This document shows, piece by piece, positions 28,128 to 32,114 of a stretch of 32,114 nucleotides of DNA. The translations under genes were made by a program, and so were the position numbers. Source of the DNA: Fluviicola sp. (GTDB lineage Bacteria; Bacteroidota; Bacteroidia; Flavobacteriales_D; Crocinitomicaceae); assembly GCA_002733985.1 (NCBI GenBank), contig NVXP01000004.1, positions 53,998 through 86,111 of the forward strand, written 5' to 3'. The notes beneath the pieces are model-generated. The model searched no databases. It was not told the origin of the DNA and worked only from the letters and a program-made list of their open reading frames with translations. Every line of letters starts with the position of its first letter. The stretch's first letter is position 1.

Positions 28128-29909
28128 ATGTTAAATTCTACATCAAAAATTGTTTTTGGAGTTCTCTTTTCATCGTTCTCCTTTTTAAGCTCTGCACAAT
28201 GTCCCGTTATTGATTGCCCAACTGACATTGTTAGCAATAATGATTCATCCATGTGTGATGCAATCGTAATCTATTCTCTTCCTACCTCAACGGACCCTTG
28301 TGCTCCAACAAACACACAAGTATTTACATATACTGGTGCTCAGGAAACTTTCACGGTCCCTGCTGGCGTAACAAGTATTAATGTAGAAGCGAAAGGTGCT
28401 CAAGGTGGAACTAATTCACCGACTACCAATATAAATTACGGTGGTTCGGTTCAAGCAGATTTAGCGGTAACACCTGGAGCCATTATCTATATAAATGTTG
28501 GTGAACAACCAACAACACTTACCGGCGGATTCAACGGTGGTGGAAATGGCGAAACAGCTGGAATTGGTGGCGGTGGCGCTTCTGATATTCGCATTGGTGG
28601 TACTACATTAAATGATCGAATGATCGTTGCTGGTGGTGCCGGTGGTGGTGGACTTTGGGGTGGTCAAGAAGTTTTTGGAGGACTTGGCGGAGGACTCATT
28701 GGAGGTGCTGGATACCGTGTTTCAATTGCAAATCCTGGAGGTGATCCTGGTACACAAACGGCAAGCGGAAATGGAACATGCGGTTCGTTGAACAACCCTA
28801 TCTGCAGCGGTGGATTCGGATTTGGCGGTGCTCCATCTGCATGTGGATGTGAAGGTTACGGTGGCGGTGGCGGCTGGTACGGTGGTGCTGGAAGCGGAAA
28901 CTGTCGTGGTGGCGGTGGCGGAAGTAGCTATACCGATCTTTCTGCAACTAACGTAACGCATACTCAAGGAATTCAAGCTGGACATGGTGAAATCACAATT
29001 ACATGGGTTGGAAGTATTACTCCACCTACAATTGCTCAAATCGCAGGATTGCCAAGTGGATCTGCATTCCCAGTAGGATCTACTGTTAACACCTTTGTTA
29101 CAGAAAATCTAGGTGGTTTAGACACTTGCTCTTTCACGGTAACGGTTTTAGACGTAGAAATCCCTACAATTACTTGTTCAAGTGACATAGAAACGTGTGA
29201 AGGTGAAATGCTAAACTCTACATCTCCATCAACTTCAGACAATTGTGGTGGAGAAGATGTGACATATACTTTATCAGGTGCTACAACAGGAGCAGGAGCT
29301 TCGAATGTTGATACCGTTATGTTTAACACGGGAACAACTGTTGTTACATACATCGTTACAGATGCTGCAGGAAATCAAGATTCATGTTCGTTTAATGTTA
29401 ATGTGAACCCTTTACCTACTGTTACTTTATCATCATTCACAGTGGATACAATTTGTGATTACAATTCAGCAATTGCTCTTCCTTTGGGATCACCACTTTC
29501 TGGAACTTATTCTGGTTCTGGCGTAAGTGGAACTAATTTTGATCCAGCGCAAGCTAATCAAGGATATAATTGGGTTATTTACTCGTACACGGATTCAATT
29601 GGATGTGTAAACTCCGATTCAACTGGAATTTATGTAGATGGATGTGCTAGTCTCAACGAAGAATATTTGTCTTCGCAAATTTCGGTATATCCTAACCCAA
29701 CGAACGGGCTAGTGACGATTTCATTCGCGAATTTTGACAGTTCGCTTGATTTCACACTAACTACTTTAGATGGCAAAATTGTACACCGTGAAATGAATTA
29801 CACTGGTTCTTCTATCAGTATTGATTTAAGCAACGAGGCAAAAGGCGTTTATCTAATCCATGTTCAAGGTGAGAAAATCCAACGCACACTTAAACTTGTG
29901 AAAGATTAA
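28128..29909 (+). CDS. Secreted ALK/LTK-type glycine-rich-domain protein with HYR domains and T9SS sorting domain
   Basis: Signal peptide; 'FTYTGAQETFTVPAGVTSINVEAKGAQGG...IYINVGEQP...GGFNGGGNG...ASDIRIGG..LNDRMIVAGGAGGGG......GGGGGWYGGAGSGNCRGGGGGSSYTD' resembles the ALK_LTK glycine-rich domain; HYR-like 'VTYIVTDAAGNQDSCSFNVNV'; C-term 'ISVYPNPTNGLVTI...GVYLIHVQGEKIQRTLKLVKD'. Confidence 0.83.
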   Translation: MLNSTSKIVFGVLFSSFSFLSSAQCPVIDCPTDIVSNNDSSMCDAIVIYSLPTSTDPCAPTNTQVFTYTGAQETFTVPAGVTSINVEAKGAQGGTNSPTTNINYGGSVQADLAVTPGAIIYINVGEQPTTLTGGFNGGGNGETAGIGGGGASDIRIGGTTLNDRMIVAGGAGGGGLWGGQEVFGGLGGGLIGGAGYRVSIANPGGDPGTQTASGNGTCGSLNNPICSGGFGFGGAPSACGCEGYGGGGGWYGGAGSGNCRGGGGGSSYTDLSATNVTHTQGIQAGHGEITITWVGSITPPTIAQIAGLPSGSAFPVGSTVNTFVTENLGGLDTCSFTVTVLDVEIPTITCSSDIETCEGEMLNSTSPSTSDNCGGEDVTYTLSGATTGAGASNVDTVMFNTGTTVVTYIVTDAAGNQDSCSFNVNVNPLPTVTLSSFTVDTICDYNSAIALPLGSPLSGTYSGSGVSGTNFDPAQANQGYNWVIYSYTDSIGCVNSDSTGIYVDGCASLNEEYLSSQISVYPNPTNGLVTISFANFDSSLDFTLTTLDGKIVHREMNYTGSSISIDLSNEAKGVYLIHVQGEKIQRTLKLVKD

Positions 29910-29923
29910 TAATACCTACTTTC

Positions 29924-29960
29924 AAAGTCCCACTGAATTTCGATTTAGTGGGACTTTTTT
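29924..29960 (+). terminator. Intrinsic terminator after Gly-rich gene
   Basis: AAAGTCCCACT (29924-29934) / AGTGGGACTTT (29947-29957), 12-nt loop, T-run directly after. Confidence 0.9.
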
Positions 29961-30024
29961 TATCCTATAATTTATGATTCCCGCATCTCAATTTGTATTT
30001 TGATAAACAAACGAACCAAAAGGG

Positions 30025-30393
30025 ATGAAACTAAGCGAAATTATTAAGATGAACCCAGAAGTCTTAAACCAAGAATTGAAATCTGAGGATTTTGTCCTAA
30101 AAACGCAGCGTCAAATAGTGAAAGATTTTGGCACCGCTGGAGTTGATTTCCCATCTGACTTTCAATCTATTCCCATAGAAATTGATACGCTCATTCGAGA
30201 AATTTCGATTCGTTTGAAGGAACTTCAATCTTCCAGTTCGACTTTGTTCTCACAATTGCTTTATCAAATTGATTTACCCGAGTCAATTCTTCCCGATCTT
30301 GTACATTCTGACGATTTCCATTCAAATCTAGCGGAAATCGTTCTCAAACGTGAAGCATACAAAGTGTTCTTGCGAAAGAAATTCTCAAGCTGA
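30025..30393 (+). CDS. Conserved hypothetical protein
   Basis: 122-aa ORF, plausible helical protein, no recognised motif; positioned between a terminator and sucA. Confidence 0.6.
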   Translation: MKLSEIIKMNPEVLNQELKSEDFVLKTQRQIVKDFGTAGVDFPSDFQSIPIEIDTLIREISIRLKELQSSSSTLFSQLLYQIDLPESILPDLVHSDDFHSNLAEIVLKREAYKVFLRKKFSS

Positions 30394-30534
30394 AGGTTCG
30401 TTTCACAGGAAATCGATCTCATTTCATCGACTTTTCAGTTTTTCAACACGTTTCACCCTAAGTTTTCAATGTTATTGCAACGTTAAGTGTCCAATTTGTC
30501 TAAATTTGCTAATCCATAATTGTTTACAAAAAAC

Positions 30535-32114
30535 ATGGACAAGATATCATACGTTGGTAATGCAGATGTAAATGCGATTGATCATTTATATAAGATGTAC
30601 CTCGAAGACCCACTAAGCGTGGATGAAGGTTGGAGAAAATTCTTTGAAGGATTTGATTTTGCCCAAACGAACTACGAAGATGGTGGAGCAGTTCCGGAGA
30701 ATTTCCTGAAGGAATTTAAAGTCATTAACCTCATCAATGAATACCGTAATCGTGGACATTTGTTCACTAAGACGAATCCAGTACGTGAGCGCCGTAAGTA
30801 CGAACCGACTCTCGCTATTGAGAATTTCGGTTTGGACGAATCGGACATGGATACTGTTTTCCAAGCGGGTGAAGAAATTGGTGAAGGTCCGCAAACTCTT
30901 CGTTACATTATTCAAGAACTTGAGGATACTTATTGTCAATCTATTGGGATTGAATATATGTATATGCGTGAGCCGGACCGAGTTGCTTGGTTCAAAAACC
31001 ATATTGAGTTAAGGAATCGACCGATATACGATAGCGAACGTAAACGTGAAATTTTCAGAAAACTGAACCGTGCAAGTAATTTCGAATTGTTCTTAGGAAA
31101 GAAGTTTGTTGGTCAAAAACGTTTCTCTGTTGAAGGATTAGAGGCACTTATCCCAGCGATGGATGCTCTAGTTCAAAAAGGAGCTGTCGAAGGTGTTGAA
31201 TATTTCGTAGTTGGAATGGCACACCGTGGACGACTAAATACGCTCACAAATGTTTTCGAAAAACGACCAAAAGATATTTTCTCTGAATTCGAAGGGAAAG
31301 AATTTGAATCAGACGACCGATTTGATGGCGATGTGAAATACCATCAAGGTTATACTTCATACATCACAGCTGACAATGGCAAAGAATTGGCATTGACTTT
31401 ATCTCCAAATCCATCTCACCTAGAAGCTGTAAATCCTGTAGTTGAAGGAATTGCTCGCGCAATGGCTGACAATGATTTGGACAATGACTTCTCAAAAATA
31501 TGTCCTGTACTAATCCATGGTGATGCTGCGATTGCTGGACAAGGAGTTGTATACGAAACTGTTCAGATGGCTCAATTAGATGGCTACAAAACAGGAGGAA
31601 CAATTCATATCGTTACCAACAACCAAGTTGGGTTTACAACGAATTACTTAGACGGTCGTTCATCAACATATTGTACGGATGTTGCGAAAACAACGCTTAG
31701 TCCTGTTTTCCATGTGAACGCTGACGACGTTGAAGCAGTGATTCAAGTAATGGAAATGGCGATGGTTTATCGTCAGCATTTCAGTAGTGATGTTTTCATC
31801 GATTTATTGGGTTACCGAAAATACGGACACAATGAAGGCGACGAACCAAAGTTTACGCAACCGAATTTATACAACCTGATTGCGCAACATGCAAATCCAA
31901 GTGATATTTACTTAAGTAAGTTGATTTCAGAAGGACATGTTACCAAGGAAGAAGCATTGGAATTCAGTTCTAAATACAACGAGTATCTTGAAGATGAATT
32001 TGCTGAATCTCGCAAGCAGGAAAAAGTAATGGCATATGATTTTCTTCAGAAGTCATGGGAAGGATATCGCGCTGGTAAGGAAGAAGATTTTGATCAATCG
32101 CCAGAAACTGGAGT
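30535..32114 (+). CDS. sucA: 2-oxoglutarate dehydrogenase E1 component, 3'-truncated by window end
   Basis: Open from ATG 30535 to the window end (no stop, so missing from ORF track): 'MDKISYVGNADVNAIDHLYKMYLEDPLSVDEGWRKFFEGFDFA...RFSVEGLEALIPAMDALVQKGA...VVGMAHRGRLNTL...KYHQGYTS...LSPNPSHLEAVNPVVEG...VLIHGDAAIAGQGVVYET'. Confidence 0.96.
   Translation, partial: MDKISYVGNADVNAIDHLYKMYLEDPLSVDEGWRKFFEGFDFAQTNYEDGGAVPENFLKEFKVINLINEYRNRGHLFTKTNPVRERRKYEPTLAIENFGLDESDMDTVFQAGEEIGEGPQTLRYIIQELEDTYCQSIGIEYMYMREPDRVAWFKNHIELRNRPIYDSERKREIFRKLNRASNFELFLGKKFVGQKRFSVEGLEALIPAMDALVQKGAVEGVEYFVVGMAHRGRLNTLTNVFEKRPKDIFSEFEGKEFESDDRFDGDVKYHQGYTSYITADNGKELALTLSPNPSHLEAVNPVVEGIARAMADNDLDNDFSKICPVLIHGDAAIAGQGVVYETVQMAQLDGYKTGGTIHIVTNNQVGFTTNYLDGRSSTYCTDVAKTTLSPVFHVNADDVEAVIQVMEMAMVYRQHFSSDVFIDLLGYRKYGHNEGDEPKFTQPNLYNLIAQHANPSDIYLSKLISEGHVTKEEALEFSSKYNEYLEDEFAESRKQEKVMAYDFLQKSWEGYRAGKEEDFDQSPETG

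Noticed and set aside
28540-28930. Possible DNA tandem repeat or CRISPR-like array from GGTGG-rich sequence
   Set aside because: It is glycine-codon-rich coding sequence with irregular spacing and no conserved repeat-spacer structure.
28722-29353. Two antisense ORFs (105 aa each, minus) opposite the Gly-rich gene
   Set aside because: Compositional artefacts of Gly/Ser/Thr-rich coding on the plus strand; low-complexity translations with no family features.
1-32114. Search for defence, prophage, toxin-antitoxin or transposon systems
   Set aside because: No integrase, transposase, nuclease, TA pair, tRNA-flanked boundary or direct-repeat ends were seen; the region reads as core/envelope chromosome.

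Overview
The window looks like a chromosomal segment of a Bacteroidota bacterium, probably Flavobacteriales-like. Evidence: TTG-N18/19-TAnnTTTG promoters, T9SS C-terminal sorting domains, PorP/SprF and PorW/SprE homologues, and a split ATP synthase locus. Most content is housekeeping or envelope genes: an F-type ATP synthase operon without beta and epsilon (atpZ, DUF6168-like gene, atpB-E-F-H-A-G, minus strand), a bactofilin, PorW/SprE, YebC, a saccharopine dehydrogenase-like enzyme, MetRS, RlmF, a universal stress protein, an S9 peptidase, several T9SS-exported surface proteins, and the 5' part of sucA, which is cut by the window end and absent from the ORF track. I see no CRISPR array, tRNA, rRNA, transposase, prophage or recognisable defence island. 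The best second-look items are: (1) a 15-bp perfect hairpin plus U-tract directly after atpE; (2) a frameshifted LytTR response-regulator relic inside the ATP synthase locus, followed by an apparent dedicated atpB promoter; (3) a 12-bp perfect hairpin at the predicted 5' end of the metG mRNA; (4) a translationally coupled extended-SDR (3beta-HSD-like) and steroid-5alpha-reductase-like pair; (5) a secreted protein with an ALK/LTK-type glycine-rich domain plus HYR and T9SS domains. I found no convincing wholly novel multi-gene system. All family assignments come from reading motifs, with no database search.
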